Part shown: positions 52,011 through 61,151 of the stretch, one piece after another
How positions within the stretch are numbered: the first letter of the stretch is position 1
How the letters are laid out: every line of letters begins with the position of its first letter
Source: Virgibacillus natechei
GTDB taxonomy: Bacteria; Bacillota; Bacilli; Bacillales; Amphibacillaceae
Direction of reading: 5' to 3'
DNA length: 64,000 nucleotides
Assembly (NCBI RefSeq): GCF_026013645.1
Contig: NZ_CP110224.1
Span: 3,472,001-3,536,000 of the forward strand
Translations under genes and position numbers: made by a program
The notes under the pieces: generated by a model
What the model saw: the letters and a program-made list of their open reading frames with translations, nothing else
Databases searched by the model: none
Told to the model about the DNA's origin: nothing

Positions 52011-53240
52011 GTGAAAGCAAATAGTGACCGCATTGAAAAACATATACATGACTTGAGTAAATATACAGCCACACCCAATCAAGGTGTTACCAGGCTGACC
52101 TACAGCAAGGAAGACTTACAAGCCCGAAATTTTATAAAAGAAAAAATGAAAGAATACGGCCTTGATGTTCGGGAAGATGGGCTTGGCAATATTTTTGGAA
52201 AATTGGAAGGGTCCAAGACAGATGCTCCAAGTGTCCTTGTCGGTTCCCATTTTGATAGTGTGCCGCATGGCGGGGCTTACGATGGAACAGGCGGTGTTGT
52301 AGCAGGACTTGAGGTGGCAGCACTTTTTAAGGAAAATAACCTTACACCCACATATCCATTAGAAATTATAGCTATGATTGAAGAAGAGGGATCACGCTTT
52401 GGCGGTGGATTGATGGGCTCCAGGGGGGTTACAGGTACTACTGATGCAGCAGAACTAAATCAGACGAAGGACAAAGATGGCGTCTCGGTAGCCGAAGCAA
52501 TGCGGGATATCGGATTAGATCCAACGCTTCCGAAACAAAGAGATCCACAGACGATAAAAGCTTTTCTGGAAATGCATATTGAACAAGGACCAATTCTTGA
52601 AGAAAAAGACATCTCAATCGGTGTTGTCGAATCCATTGTTGGACTGACCCAATTAGAAGTGACAATAGAAGGTCAGGCTGGTCATGCAGGTACGACACCA
52701 ATGGACCGCCGTTTGGATGCTTTGGTCACCGCAGCAGATATTATCTCCAAGCTGCCTGCAATTGCAAAAGATGAAGGAGAAGGAACTGTTATTACAGTAG
52801 GAAGACATGAAGTATTCCCGAATGGAGCCAATGTCATTCCAGAAAAAGTTGTTTTTTCCGTGGATATACGTTCTGGAAAGGAAGAACATATGCGAAGCGC
52901 TATCCAGAAAACAAAAGATGTCGTCGCTTCCTTCGAAGGGCAAGGCATTCATACATCGGTTGAACAGCCGCTATATATGCAACCCAAAGCATTGAATCAA
53001 GATATCCATTCGCTTCTGAAAACAGCTTGCAATCAATTGGATATTTCATACCTAAACATGAATAGTGGAGCTGGGCACGATGCGATGGTCTTTTCTGATG
53101 TAACAGACATCGGTTTGATCTTTGTCCCAAGTAAGGACGGGATCAGCCATTCTCCGGAAGAATGGACAGATGCAAGGGACCTTGCTAATGGTGTGGATGT
53201 ATTATATAACGCTGCCAAGGAATTGACGGAAGCAACATAA
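52011..53240 (+). CDS. M20-type amidohydrolase (allantoate / N-carbamoyl-amino-acid hydrolase group)
   Basis: A 409-residue zinc- or manganese-dependent amidohydrolase of the AllC/HyuC/UAB group. Metal ligands are visible in GSHFDSVPHGGAYDG, MIEEEGSRFGGG and EMHIEQGPILE, and the late His in NSGAGHDAMVF. Members release ammonia and CO2 from allantoate, ureidoglycine or N-carbamoyl amino acids. No other purine or hydantoin genes are adjacent except the broken NCS1 permease 2 kb upstream, which would be a logical transport partner. RBS CGGAGGG precedes GTG 52011. Confidence 0.88.
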   Translation: MKANSDRIEKHIHDLSKYTATPNQGVTRLTYSKEDLQARNFIKEKMKEYGLDVREDGLGNIFGKLEGSKTDAPSVLVGSHFDSVPHGGAYDGTGGVVAGLEVAALFKENNLTPTYPLEIIAMIEEEGSRFGGGLMGSRGVTGTTDAAELNQTKDKDGVSVAEAMRDIGLDPTLPKQRDPQTIKAFLEMHIEQGPILEEKDISIGVVESIVGLTQLEVTIEGQAGHAGTTPMDRRLDALVTAADIISKLPAIAKDEGEGTVITVGRHEVFPNGANVIPEKVVFSVDIRSGKEEHMRSAIQKTKDVVASFEGQGIHTSVEQPLYMQPKALNQDIHSLLKTACNQLDISYLNMNSGAGHDAMVFSDVTDIGLIFVPSKDGISHSPEEWTDARDLANGVDVLYNAAKELTEAT

Positions 53241-53260
53241 ATCATTTTAGAGGAATTTGG

Positions 53261-53300
53261 AAAAGATCGACAGCATTCTTTGATGTTGTAGATCTTTTTT
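53261..53300 (+). terminator. Terminator after the M20 hydrolase gene
   Basis: AAAAGATC ... GATCTTTT with a partly paired inner stem and T6. Confidence 0.75.
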
Positions 53301-53364
53301 CATGTATGACCCCTTATAGGTCTCTAGACGGTTTCGACAAATTTCGGGTGGTGACAGGCACCAC

Positions 53365-54591
53365 CTACCTTGACATATCCTCAAATTCATCTGAAATGGT
53401 CCGGTTTCTGCCGGCTCCGTACCCTGTGATTGTCATGGCAATGATGACAATTATCAATATGATCAATGGGAGCTGCCATCCATTCGCGACATCACGCAGA
53501 TACCCCATTAGAATCGGCCCGATGGCGGCAAGAAAGTACCCTAATGCCTGTGCCATCCCGGATAACTCTGCGGCCTGCCGAGGACCTGCGGCGCGCATCC
53601 CCAAAAAGGCGAGCGCCAATGGAAATAAACTGCCCGTGGCTATGCCAAGCAGTGTGACACTTGCTATCATGATGACATAAATTTCACTAAATAAGAGTCC
53701 GATACTACCAAGAAGTGCGAGCAGACAAATCCCTACCGTTAATGTGCTTTGTGACTTCAGCTTTCCGGCGATCACAGGAAGCAGAAATCCAAATGGAAGC
53801 CCAACAAACTGAGAATAGGACAGCATCCAGCCTGCAGCGTTTGTTGAGATACCACTTCCTTGTACAATTTCCGGGAGCCATGCGATCACAACATAATATA
53901 AAAATGCCTGCAACCCAAGGAATACGGCAACCTGCCATGCAAGTCGCGATCGCCACATCCGGGTATCGTTGGCTGCTATGTATTGCACCTTTACCTCATT
54001 AGCAGACCTGCGCTGTTTAAAAAAGTAACCCCATATAGCAACACCCATGAGTGCTGGTATTAACCAAACAGCCAGTGACAGCTCCCAACCTAAACCATCC
54101 ATGTTCGCTAACGGCACACTGACACCCGATGCAAGCGCAGCAACCAGTCCCATGGCGGTTGAATAAACACCTGTCATGAGCGGAACCCGGTTCGGGAAGC
54201 GTTCTTTAAGTACACCGGGCAAAAGCACATTGGCAACAGCGATTCCGAGGCCAATCAATAGTGTCCCACCAAAAAGGAAAACAGCCATTGGAACTAAACG
54301 CAGGACTATACCTACCGCAAGTGTGATCATACCGCCAATTAACACGATTTCATTCGTGTACTTATTTCCCAGCCACGGCGCAACAGGAGACATCACAGCA
54401 AACCCGATTAAGGGAAGACTTGTCAAAATACCAATGCTCCAGCTGGCCAGTCCGAGATCATCTTGGATCATACCAACAAGCGGACCAACCGCAGTAATAG
54501 CCGGACGGAGATTAAAGGAAATGATAATAATACCAGCAACAAGAAGGATTTGATTATACCGTCTCATATCCTCAAATTTATAAATACCCAT
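53365..54591 (-). CDS. MFS transporter of the CynX/NimT group
   Basis: A 408-residue major-facilitator carrier with twelve helices. The CynX/NimT pattern is seen in SFNLRPAITAVGPLVGMIQD near the N-terminus, SPVAPWLGNKYTNE between helices 2 and 3, and LPFGFLLPVIAGKLKS in the second half. Relatives move cyanate, 2-nitroimidazole or similar small anions; the substrate here is unknown. Start ATG 54591 has AAAGGAG upstream. Confidence 0.87.
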   Translation of the reverse strand: MGIYKFEDMRRYNQILLVAGIIIISFNLRPAITAVGPLVGMIQDDLGLASWSIGILTSLPLIGFAVMSPVAPWLGNKYTNEIVLIGGMITLAVGIVLRLVPMAVFLFGGTLLIGLGIAVANVLLPGVLKERFPNRVPLMTGVYSTAMGLVAALASGVSVPLANMDGLGWELSLAVWLIPALMGVAIWGYFFKQRRSANEVKVQYIAANDTRMWRSRLAWQVAVFLGLQAFLYYVVIAWLPEIVQGSGISTNAAGWMLSYSQFVGLPFGFLLPVIAGKLKSQSTLTVGICLLALLGSIGLLFSEIYVIMIASVTLLGIATGSLFPLALAFLGMRAAGPRQAAELSGMAQALGYFLAAIGPILMGYLRDVANGWQLPLIILIIVIIAMTITGYGAGRNRTISDEFEDMSR

Positions 54592-54727
54592 CTGACAACA
54601 TACTCCTTTTTCCTGATAACGGGTATAGTAGCCTTTTTAGACTTATATTATACTTTGGAAGGTGGATTGGCAAATGAGAAACATGGGGAGGGTTTTTCGT
54701 GGTTTCTATCTAGCAAAGAGAAATTAA

Positions 54728-54763
54728 ATTAGGACGCAAATCTTTACTAAGGAAATGCGCCCG
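54728..54763. repeat. Short interspersed repeat (family S), copy 1
   Basis: ATTAGGACGCAAATCTTTAC continuing TAAGGAAATGCGCC; matches 57050-57084 at most positions. GGACGCAAATC and GAAATGCGCC are imperfect inverted repeats. Confidence 0.65.
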
Positions 54764-54798
54764 TTAATTTAACTAGGATGTTTCACAAACCTTTTTCT

Positions 54799-55806
54799 TT
54801 ACAATGGTGTAGGAGCATTAATTTGTTCGTCCAAATTTAATTCTAAAAGTTGTCCTGCATAAACCAAACCAGCACCGAAACCATGCATAAGAACCCTCTC
54901 TCCATTTTTAACTTTTCCCTCACGGATTCCAAGATCAAGGGCTAATGGGATAGTTGCAGCTGAAGTATTTCCAAAGTTGACAAGGCTATAAAGTGTTTTA
55001 TCCATCGGGTACTCTAATTTTTCGCAAATCGGTTCTATTAACCGTAAATTAGCACTATGAGGGATAAACCAATCAACATTTTCTAAACTTGTTTGAGTGT
55101 TTTCTAGAATTCGTCTTATACTTTCAGGAATATTCCTTACAACCCATCGAAAAACCTCTCTACCATTTTGAACAAGATATTGCGTATCGACCAACTCAAT
55201 TCCATTGACTTTTTGCGATAGCCCGGAGCGGTATACATGCTGCGCTCCTCGTCCATCACTCCCTAAATCGAATCCGATGAAATCTTTTGATTGCTCGTCT
55301 CTTTCAACTAATACTGCACCAGCACCATCACCAAATAGAATACTTGTACTTCTATCGGTATAGTCCGTTATTTTTGATAGTGTATCCGCACCAATAACAA
55401 GTATCTTTTTGTGGAGTCCAGATGCAATATAAGTATGTGCTGTGTGTAATCCGTAAACAAACCCTGCACAGGCTGCACTTAAGTCAACAGCTCCTGTTTG
55501 GGATATATTCAATTGGTTTTGAACGATACTTGCGACAGATGGAAATGGGAAATCTGGTGTGCTTGTCGCTACAAGAATCATATCTACATCATCGACTTTT
55601 TTATTATATCTTTGCATTAAATCTTTTACAGCAAAAACACATAAATCACTTGTAAATTCATCAGGACGGCTAATTCTTCTTTCATGGATTCCAGTTCGTT
55701 GAACAATCCACTTATTATTTGTTTGAACCATTTGCTCGAGTTCAGCATTTGTCAATTTCTTCTCTGGTACATATGTGCCAATGGCTGTTATTCTTGCCCC
55801 TGTCAT
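54799..55806 (-). CDS. fabH: Beta-ketoacyl-ACP synthase III
   Basis: A 335-residue FabH-type condensing enzyme, joining acyl-CoA primers with malonyl-ACP to start fatty-acid synthesis. The catalytic triad is visible: C113 in DLSAACAGFVYGLH, the His in WFIPHSANLRLIE, and the Asn in LVNFGNTSAATIPLALD. Length and motifs are typical. It stands alone, not beside fabF/fabD, so it is probably a second, specialised FabH, possibly for branched primers; this is inference. Confidence 0.92.
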   Translation of the reverse strand: MTGARITAIGTYVPEKKLTNAELEQMVQTNNKWIVQRTGIHERRISRPDEFTSDLCVFAVKDLMQRYNKKVDDVDMILVATSTPDFPFPSVASIVQNQLNISQTGAVDLSAACAGFVYGLHTAHTYIASGLHKKILVIGADTLSKITDYTDRSTSILFGDGAGAVLVERDEQSKDFIGFDLGSDGRGAQHVYRSGLSQKVNGIELVDTQYLVQNGREVFRWVVRNIPESIRRILENTQTSLENVDWFIPHSANLRLIEPICEKLEYPMDKTLYSLVNFGNTSAATIPLALDLGIREGKVKNGERVLMHGFGAGLVYAGQLLELNLDEQINAPTPL

Positions 55807-55945
55807 ACATTCACCCCACGTTTTAATTTAATTAGTAATTACTATTATTACCTGGTACTAATTATAACATGTAAAATAATTCTCACAATACGTTATTCCA
55901 CTATCTTGGCCTAAAAAGTAAAACAGACACTAAACCTTATACAAG

Positions 55946-56389
55946 TTAAGCGCCCGCTTGCGGAAGATTATGAAGTTTGTTTCTCACTCCGTGGATCTTA
56001 AAATAATATTCTAGTGCACACCCAACAAGATATGCCAGCAATGAAATTATTATTATAGAACTTGGTAAACCTTGAATTAACTTATTGTTTATAACAAATA
56101 ATGCAACGATTAACCCTTTCAAACCAAGGACCCGTTCTTCAAAATAATCTAAATCTTGTACTTCCATAACAATATCTAGGTCTGATCCTAATACATCTAT
56201 ACCGATGGGCAGAGTTCCGCACAGAACTGGATTGTATGTACTTAAATCATTACAAATATTCAGCTCCTTGATAGCTAAATAAGCTTTTTGCTGCTTTTCA
56301 TTACCCATTTGCAATCCCTCAAATAAATGAATCAACTTAGCACCTTCCTCATCTGAAAGCATATAATCTTTAAGGCATTTATTGTTCAA
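55946..56389 (-). pseudogene. Degraded DUF4269 family gene
   Basis: A TTG start (AAGGAG upstream) opens a frame with clear DUF4269 features: NEKQQKAYLAIKELNI, YNPVLCGTLPIGIDVLGSDL and DIVMEVQDLDYFEERV. Family similarity continues to KLIQGLPSSII, after which the frame drifts into an unrelated hydrophobic end. In the next frame the expected continuation is recognisable (NFIAG, then with a further slip ILLG) before a stop. So at least two indels have occurred around 56030-56060, and the C-terminal third is lost. The 147-residue product is unlikely to be functional. Confidence 0.65.
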
Positions 56390-56419
56390 AATGAACTCCT
56401 TTTAATTGTGTAAGCACTC

Positions 56420-56827
56420 TTAATTTTGATATGTATAAGGGATGGACTGTCCGATAAGTTTCTCTACACCATTTACATGGTATGGCATTAATTCATTCGC
56501 TTTTTCACCCTTTAACCATTGAATATTGGTTATTTCTTCTGGATTTAATATATGAGCATTCCCTTCTTTCACAGCTGCATTAAATGTAAAAAATATTGCA
56601 TGATTGCCAGACTCCTTAAAAAATGCCTCATTAATAGCCGCTATACCTTTTGCTTCTATCCACAAGCCTGTCTCTTCATAAACTTCACGAACTAATGCCA
56701 TTTCAAGTGTCTCAATTGCTTCAACTGCTCCACCAGGTAAGCTCCAACTTTTCCCCTCATTCTCAACCATAAGAATTTCACCTAAATGATTTTGTATTAT
56801 TGCATAGACTACGTCGACCCTTTTCAT
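56420..56827 (-). CDS. NUDIX hydrolase
   Basis: A 135-residue protein with a complete Nudix box, GGAVEAIETLEMALVREVYE then ETGLWIE (GX5EX7REUXEEXGU), that binds divalent metal and cleaves nucleoside-diphosphate-X compounds. The N-terminal strand VVYAIIQNHLGEILMV and the WSLPGG lead-in are typical. Substrate cannot be read from sequence. RBS GAAGGTG precedes ATG. Followed 30 bp later by the degraded DUF4269 gene on the same strand. Confidence 0.9.
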   Translation of the reverse strand: MKRVDVVYAIIQNHLGEILMVENEGKSWSLPGGAVEAIETLEMALVREVYEETGLWIEAKGIAAINEAFFKESGNHAIFFTFNAAVKEGNAHILNPEEITNIQWLKGEKANELMPYHVNGVEKLIGQSIPYTYQN

Positions 56828-57010
56828 AAAATCACCTTCATACTTTCTTTAATAGATTGTAAGTCAGCAAAACATATCCCAATAACAGGAAGCCTCTAAC
56901 ACACCTACAATCAAGGTCTTCCTTATTATTATCATAATTTCACAAAATTTAATTCCGCAAATGACTTACTGGCTTATTTTTTGACAAGGACAAGCCCCCG
57001 CATATTAAAG

Positions 57011-57038
57011 GAAGCATGAAGACGGTTCTCATGCTTCC
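57011..57038. repeat. Short hairpin repeat (family R), copy 3
   Basis: GGAAGCATGAAGACGGTTCT then CATGCTTCC; a foldback with perfect GGAAGCATGA / TCATGCTTCC arms. Confidence 0.65.
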
Positions 57039-57049
57039 TTTAAAAGATA

Positions 57050-57084
57050 AATTAGGACGAAAATCCTTACTAAGGAAATGCACC
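57050..57084. repeat. Short interspersed repeat (family S), copy 2
   Basis: ATTAGGACGAAAATCCTTAC continuing TAAGGAAATGCACC; see 54728-54763. Confidence 0.65.
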
Positions 57085-57114
57085 GCCCTGTTCACCGAGG
57101 CTCCGACGTTTCAG

Positions 57115-57564
57115 TTATTTAATTAATCGCCTTAACTCGTCTGTCATTTGCTCGACTAATTCAGGTCTCCCATGAAATTGAGCGGGAGTATTTTGAAAGA
57201 GCTCAATTTGCCAATCATTATCTTTTTTAACTGCAACCAGGGTTTGATGGGCGTTTACCGAGGGGTCAATATCTGTTTTTCCAGGCGGAATCATCCCTGC
57301 AATAGCTTGTAACATTGCGGCATCAGTTCCCAATGCTCGTATATCTTTAACTTTAGTTACAAAAGGAGGAGTAGGATGGTTTTCAAAGATAGGTTTGAGG
57401 TGCGATAAGATTTCCTCTCGTCCTATCACCTTACTTCCATCAAACCCAATTTGGATTCCTTGTTCTGCAAATTGTTCAGCCATTCCCTTTGCATCACGTT
57501 TGTTCCATGCATCTATTAGTTTTTGATAAAGACTTTTAATTTCATCTTGAAATGAGGTGTTCAT
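57115..57564 (-). CDS. SnoaL-like / SgcJ-EcaC family protein
   Basis: A 149-residue alpha+beta cone-fold (NTF2-like) protein. YQKLIDAWNKRDAKGMAEQF is the typical first helix pair; GREEILSHLKPIFENHPTP and AHQTLVAVKKDNDWQIELFQ-type segments complete the fold (the latter here AHQTLVAVKKDNDWQIEL). SgcJ/EcaC members are annotated as oxidoreductase- or isomerase-like, but most have no proven activity. ATG 57564 has AAGGAGG 8 nt upstream, better than the start 13 codons earlier. Confidence 0.82.
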   Translation of the reverse strand: MNTSFQDEIKSLYQKLIDAWNKRDAKGMAEQFAEQGIQIGFDGSKVIGREEILSHLKPIFENHPTPPFVTKVKDIRALGTDAAMLQAIAGMIPPGKTDIDPSVNAHQTLVAVKKDNDWQIELFQNTPAQFHGRPELVEQMTDELRRLIK

Positions 57565-57768
57565 GTTCTGCGCCTCCTTGAAATTTAAATATATTCTTTC
57601 CAACGCTTTCTTAAGTTATCACATTCAACTTCCCTGTATTCAGCCTTATGGCCCTTAAAAGTAAAAATGGGCGCTACGTCTATTTCGGATCCGCGATCAA
57701 TTATTGGAGATAAGACGTATTCCCTGCAATGTATATATAAATGGAATCGATGCTTCCGTTTTAAATTA

Positions 57769-58119
57769 TTATTTCCGCAAAATCTTCTCCATCGCTTTTC
57801 CCTTTGCTAACTCATCGATTAGCTTATCCAAATAGCGAATTTCCTGCATCGTTGGTTCTTCGATATCTTCCACTCGGACGCCGCAGATTACACCTTTAAT
57901 TAAAGCCCGCGTGGAATTCAATTGGGGAGCTTCCGCAAAGAAGGTCTCAAAGTCTGTCTGTTTTTCCAGTTGTCCTTCTAACTCTTCCTGGCTATATCCT
58001 GTCAACCAACGGGTGATTTCATCGACTTCTGCTTTTGTACGCCCTTTTTTCTCTGCTTTCGAAATATAGTGGGGATAGACCTTTGCGACACTCATTGTAT
58101 AAATCTTATGTTTTGTCAT
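57769..58119 (-). CDS. DUF2200 family protein
   Basis: A 116-residue protein starting at ATG 58119 ([20 protein letters not shown]), with GGGAGCATG upstream. DUF2200 features are [34 protein letters not shown] and [20 protein letters not shown]. The role of the family is unknown. The frame remains open for 96 codons further upstream, but that part is the GC-rich repeat at 58180-58400 and is not coding. Confidence 0.88.
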   Translation of the reverse strand: MTKHKIYTMSVAKVYPHYISKAEKKGRTKAEVDEITRWLTGYSQEELEGQLEKQTDFETFFAEAPQLNSTRALIKGVICGVRVEDIEEPTMQEIRYLDKLIDELAKGKAMEKILRK

Positions 58120-58179
58120 GATACATGCTCCCTTCATTATTCTTTTAATGCATAACATCTTTATCGTCACTCGTCGAAA

Positions 58180-58400
58180 GTTCGAGGCGGCGTATCTTTG
58201 AGTAGCGGACTTCCACAGGATGTCGTGACTTCTGCGTTGCCCACAGGACGTGGGCGGTTTAGTAGAAGTTCCCCTTGTAATTAATACGTGAGCAAACGTC
58301 CTAGCACGCAGGAAAAGTAAACCAACGAGCTTCTCGCGTGTTGTGGTGACTTCTGTGTTGGCTATTGACGTGGGCGGCCTTAGCAGAAGTTCCCTTCGAT
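58180..58400. repeat. Repeat block with two copies of the ACGTTG/CGGTTTTAG-type hairpin
   Basis: Hairpin modules at 58228-58269 (ACTTCT, GCGTTG, inner stem CCCAC/GTGGG, CGGTTTAGT, AGAAGT) and 58349-58390 (ACTTCT, GTGTTG, CGGCCTTAGC, AGAAGT), about 120 bp apart. Both are followed by TCCC. Lies directly upstream of the DUF2200 gene. Confidence 0.65.
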
Positions 58401-58495
58401 GTGTCATTTTTACCGGACTTTTTAAACATCCTCTTAAATAAACATATCATAATCTGTTCGAATGTTCATCCATATGATAAACCAATTCAATATAC

Positions 58496-59083
58496 TTATT
58501 GTTGCTTCTGGGCGATTAAAACGTACATCGAATCTGTTGGATAACGTTTCTTAATTACATCAAATCCTGCTTTATTTAATTCTTGTTCCATGTTGGTTGA
58601 GGAAATTCTTGGGTGATTAGGATTTGGGGTTTCCTCCTCTTCTAATTCAACACATGCAAGGTAGCCCTTTACATTAAGCATTTGGTTGATTAACTGTAAT
58701 GTCTCCGATAAAGGTTTTATTTCATGAAGGACTAACGAAGCTAACACAATATCAATAGAATTGGCTGATAATGGTAAATCCTGCATTTCTCCTTGAATTG
58801 TTCGAACATTTTCAAGTTCCTCATTAGTTGCCTTAGCATATGCAATTTCCAATATATTGGGGTCTATATCAAGTGCATACACCATTCCATCGGTTACTTT
58901 CGCAGCCGGTATCGTTAAGAAACCTGTCCCTGCACCTATATCTAAAATAGTATCGTTACTCTTAATAGGAAGTAGTTTCAGTAGATTTTCTGGGGAAAAT
59001 TCCTCTCTTCTTTTCATGCTGTCTAGATATTCTACCTTTTTATTGAAATTGCCCATATGATTTGATTCGCTATTCTTTTTCAT
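58496..59083 (-). CDS. Class I SAM-dependent methyltransferase
   Basis: A 195-residue Methyltransf_11/UbiE-like enzyme. SAM-binding motif I is DTILDIGAGTGFLTIPAA, motif II is MVYALDIDPNILEIA, and the post-motif ASLVLHEIKPLSETL is also clear. Substrate unknown. It begins 4 nt after the stop of the Rrf2 regulator gene, so the two form an operon and the regulator probably controls it. UbiE-like methyltransferases paired with Rrf2 regulators often relate to redox or metal stress, by general knowledge only. Confidence 0.9.
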   Translation of the reverse strand: MKKNSESNHMGNFNKKVEYLDSMKRREEFSPENLLKLLPIKSNDTILDIGAGTGFLTIPAAKVTDGMVYALDIDPNILEIAYAKATNEELENVRTIQGEMQDLPLSANSIDIVLASLVLHEIKPLSETLQLINQMLNVKGYLACVELEEEETPNPNHPRISSTNMEQELNKAGFDVIKKRYPTDSMYVLIAQKQQ

Positions 59084-59087
59084 ATTC

Positions 59088-59528
59088 TTAATTCTCCTTT
59101 TTAATTTGTTCTTCCTTTTCTATTGGTAATAACATTTCTTCCATCTTATTGGCAATATCGATGATAAATTTATGATCTAAGTCGTCTTTCATGTTTTGTT
59201 CAGCCTCTGTCATCACATTTTCAATCATGCAGCCTTCGTTTTGATCCATGGAGCAATGAAATAAATTGGAATCCCCCTCTACTGTTTTTATTACATCTAG
59301 AAATGAGATTTCATCTTTCGGTTTAGAAACTTTATATCCCCCTTTAGCCCCTGGTGTTGACTCAACTAACCCACCTTTGGCAAGTTTCGTTAATATCTTT
59401 GACAGATAGGTTGGTGAAAGATTTTGCATTTCTGCCAAGCGTTGAACACCTATTGTACTTCCTTTAGGTAAGGTAACTAAATACACCATTGTGTGCAATG
59501 CGTAGTTAGTGGCTTTTGAGTATTTCAT
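59088..59528 (-). CDS. Rrf2 family transcriptional regulator
   Basis: A 146-residue winged-helix regulator. The Rrf2 start KYSKATNYALHTMVYLVTLP and the recognition region LAEMQNLSPTYLSKILTKLA are clear, followed by GLVESTPGAKGGYKVSKP. Two cysteines in LFHCSMDQNEGCMIENV lie where iron-sulfur or thiol-sensing members carry theirs; a third is not obvious, so thiol sensing is as likely as a cluster. ATG 59528 follows AAGGAGG; the extra five codons upstream are unlikely. Confidence 0.9.
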   Translation of the reverse strand: MKYSKATNYALHTMVYLVTLPKGSTIGVQRLAEMQNLSPTYLSKILTKLAKGGLVESTPGAKGGYKVSKPKDEISFLDVIKTVEGDSNLFHCSMDQNEGCMIENVMTEAEQNMKDDLDHKFIIDIANKMEEMLLPIEKEEQIKKEN

Positions 59529-59655
59529 GATTTCCTCCTTCATTCATAACATTAAAGATATTAAAGACTCATGTTATCTATAATTAGATTAGCACTCCCT
59601 AAAACACATGTCAACGAGGGTATTCTAAATTAGTTGATAGGCTAATACATTTAAA

Positions 59656-59690
59656 AAGGAAGCATGAGAATCCTCCCCATGCTTCCTTCC
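59656..59690 (-). terminator. Terminator after the aminopeptidase gene (family R hairpin, copy 4)
   Basis: On the minus strand AAGGAAGCATG / CATGCTTCCTT followed by TTTAAA. The arms match the family-R hairpins at 50009 and 57011. Confidence 0.85.
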
Positions 59691-59695
59691 CTACC

Positions 59696-60934
59696 TTATT
59701 TCACATCCAAAGCCCAGGTCCCATTCCGGAACACTGCTTCCGTTGTTCCATCTTCTTTTACACCGTCAATATCCAATTCCTCTGACCCAATCATGAAGTC
59801 AACGTGTGACAAGCTGTCATTAACGCCGTGCTGATCGAGCTGCTCATCGTCCATTGCCGCCCCGTCTTTCATATTTGTTGGATATGCTTTTCCAAGCGCG
59901 ATATGGCAAGATGCATTTTCATCAAACAGCGTGTTGTAAAAGATTAATCCGGATTGAGACACAGGAGATTCATGTGGTACAAGTGCTACTTCACCTAGTC
60001 TGCGCGCGCCTTCGTCAGAATCGAGCAAGTGTTTCAGTGTGTCTTCCCCTTGCTCTGCTTTGTAGTCAACGACCTTTCCGTCTTTGAATGTTAGGCTGAA
60101 GTTGTCGATTAGACTACCGCTATAGTTCAATGGTTTCGTACTTGAAACGGTCCCATTCACCCCATATTTATGCGGCATGGAGAACACTTCTTCTGTCGGC
60201 ATGTTTGGGTTAAAAGTTACGCCGCCTTCGGTTTGGGCAGAACCACCCTTCCAAAGATGTCCTTCAGGTAACTCCATCTCCAGTTCTGTTCCAGGTGCTT
60301 TGAAAACCAATTTCTTGTAGTTCTTCTCATTTAGAATTCCACGTGCTTTTTCTAACGTTTTATTATGATCACCCCATGCTTGAATTGGATCGTCCTGATC
60401 AACGCGAACAATTTTCACAATGGCGTCCCATAATCCTTCTACTGCATCTTCACGTGATCGATCTGGGAAAACTTTTTGAGCCCAGTCGCCCGTTGGGATT
60501 GAAATGATTGACCAAGCAATCCGGTCATTCATGGTATAACTACGAAAGTTCTTCATTGCCTGCGCTGCAGCTTTATTTGCTTTAGCAACACGTGTTGGAT
60601 CAATGTCCTTTAATAAATCCGGATTCGTGGACCGAATATTCAATATAGCTGCTCCATCTTCAGCAAAACTGTCGTGGAGTTGTACTTTCCAGTCTGGATA
60701 ATCAGCGATCACCTCGTCTGGAGCATTTTCATATTTCAAGAGGGTCAATTCATCGTCAACCCAATTAATATGTACGTCTTTTGCACCTAATTCATAAGCC
60801 TTCCTCACGACAACTTTCGTAAAGTCAGCTCCTTCAATTGGGGCATTAATCATTAATGCTTGGTTCTTTTGTAAGTTAACACCAGTCTCTAACGCCAACT
60901 GTGCATACTTTTCTTTCGTTTTTTGACTTGCCAT
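59696..60934 (-). CDS. ampS: M29 family metallo-aminopeptidase (AmpS/AmpT)
   Basis: A 412-residue thermophilic-type aminopeptidase with a two-metal site, acting on N-terminal residues of peptides in the cytoplasm. The family metal ligands are in FNPNMPTEEVFSMPHKYGVN (E and H), GARRLGEVALVPHESPVS and ENASCHIALGKAYP-type segments (here DENASCHIALGKAYP), and the C-terminal HVDFMIGSEELDI. ATG 60934 lies 8 nt after GGAGG; the start six codons earlier overlaps that ribosome site. Length is normal for B. subtilis AmpS. Confidence 0.94.
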   Translation of the reverse strand: MASQKTKEKYAQLALETGVNLQKNQALMINAPIEGADFTKVVVRKAYELGAKDVHINWVDDELTLLKYENAPDEVIADYPDWKVQLHDSFAEDGAAILNIRSTNPDLLKDIDPTRVAKANKAAAQAMKNFRSYTMNDRIAWSIISIPTGDWAQKVFPDRSREDAVEGLWDAIVKIVRVDQDDPIQAWGDHNKTLEKARGILNEKNYKKLVFKAPGTELEMELPEGHLWKGGSAQTEGGVTFNPNMPTEEVFSMPHKYGVNGTVSSTKPLNYSGSLIDNFSLTFKDGKVVDYKAEQGEDTLKHLLDSDEGARRLGEVALVPHESPVSQSGLIFYNTLFDENASCHIALGKAYPTNMKDGAAMDDEQLDQHGVNDSLSHVDFMIGSEELDIDGVKEDGTTEAVFRNGTWALDVK

Positions 60935-61151
60935 ATCATTGACCTCCAACATTAATTATTTTCTTTGATTTATTATTTCACATAATGAACGAAATTGCCA
61001 AAAAATTATCAGGATAACTTGACAAACACTTGTACCCATTTACGTCATACCATGTATATGTTAAGATTAGATTAGTTAGTTACTTTAGGTAATCAATGTC
61101 CACAACCCTTTCTAACAAGGCATACTGATGAAGTAGAGTGAGGTGATGATC

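Noticed and set aside
58120..58407. N-terminal extension of the DUF2200 gene by 96 codons
   Set aside because: It translates the hairpin-repeat block; the family sequence and a ribosome site begin at 58119.
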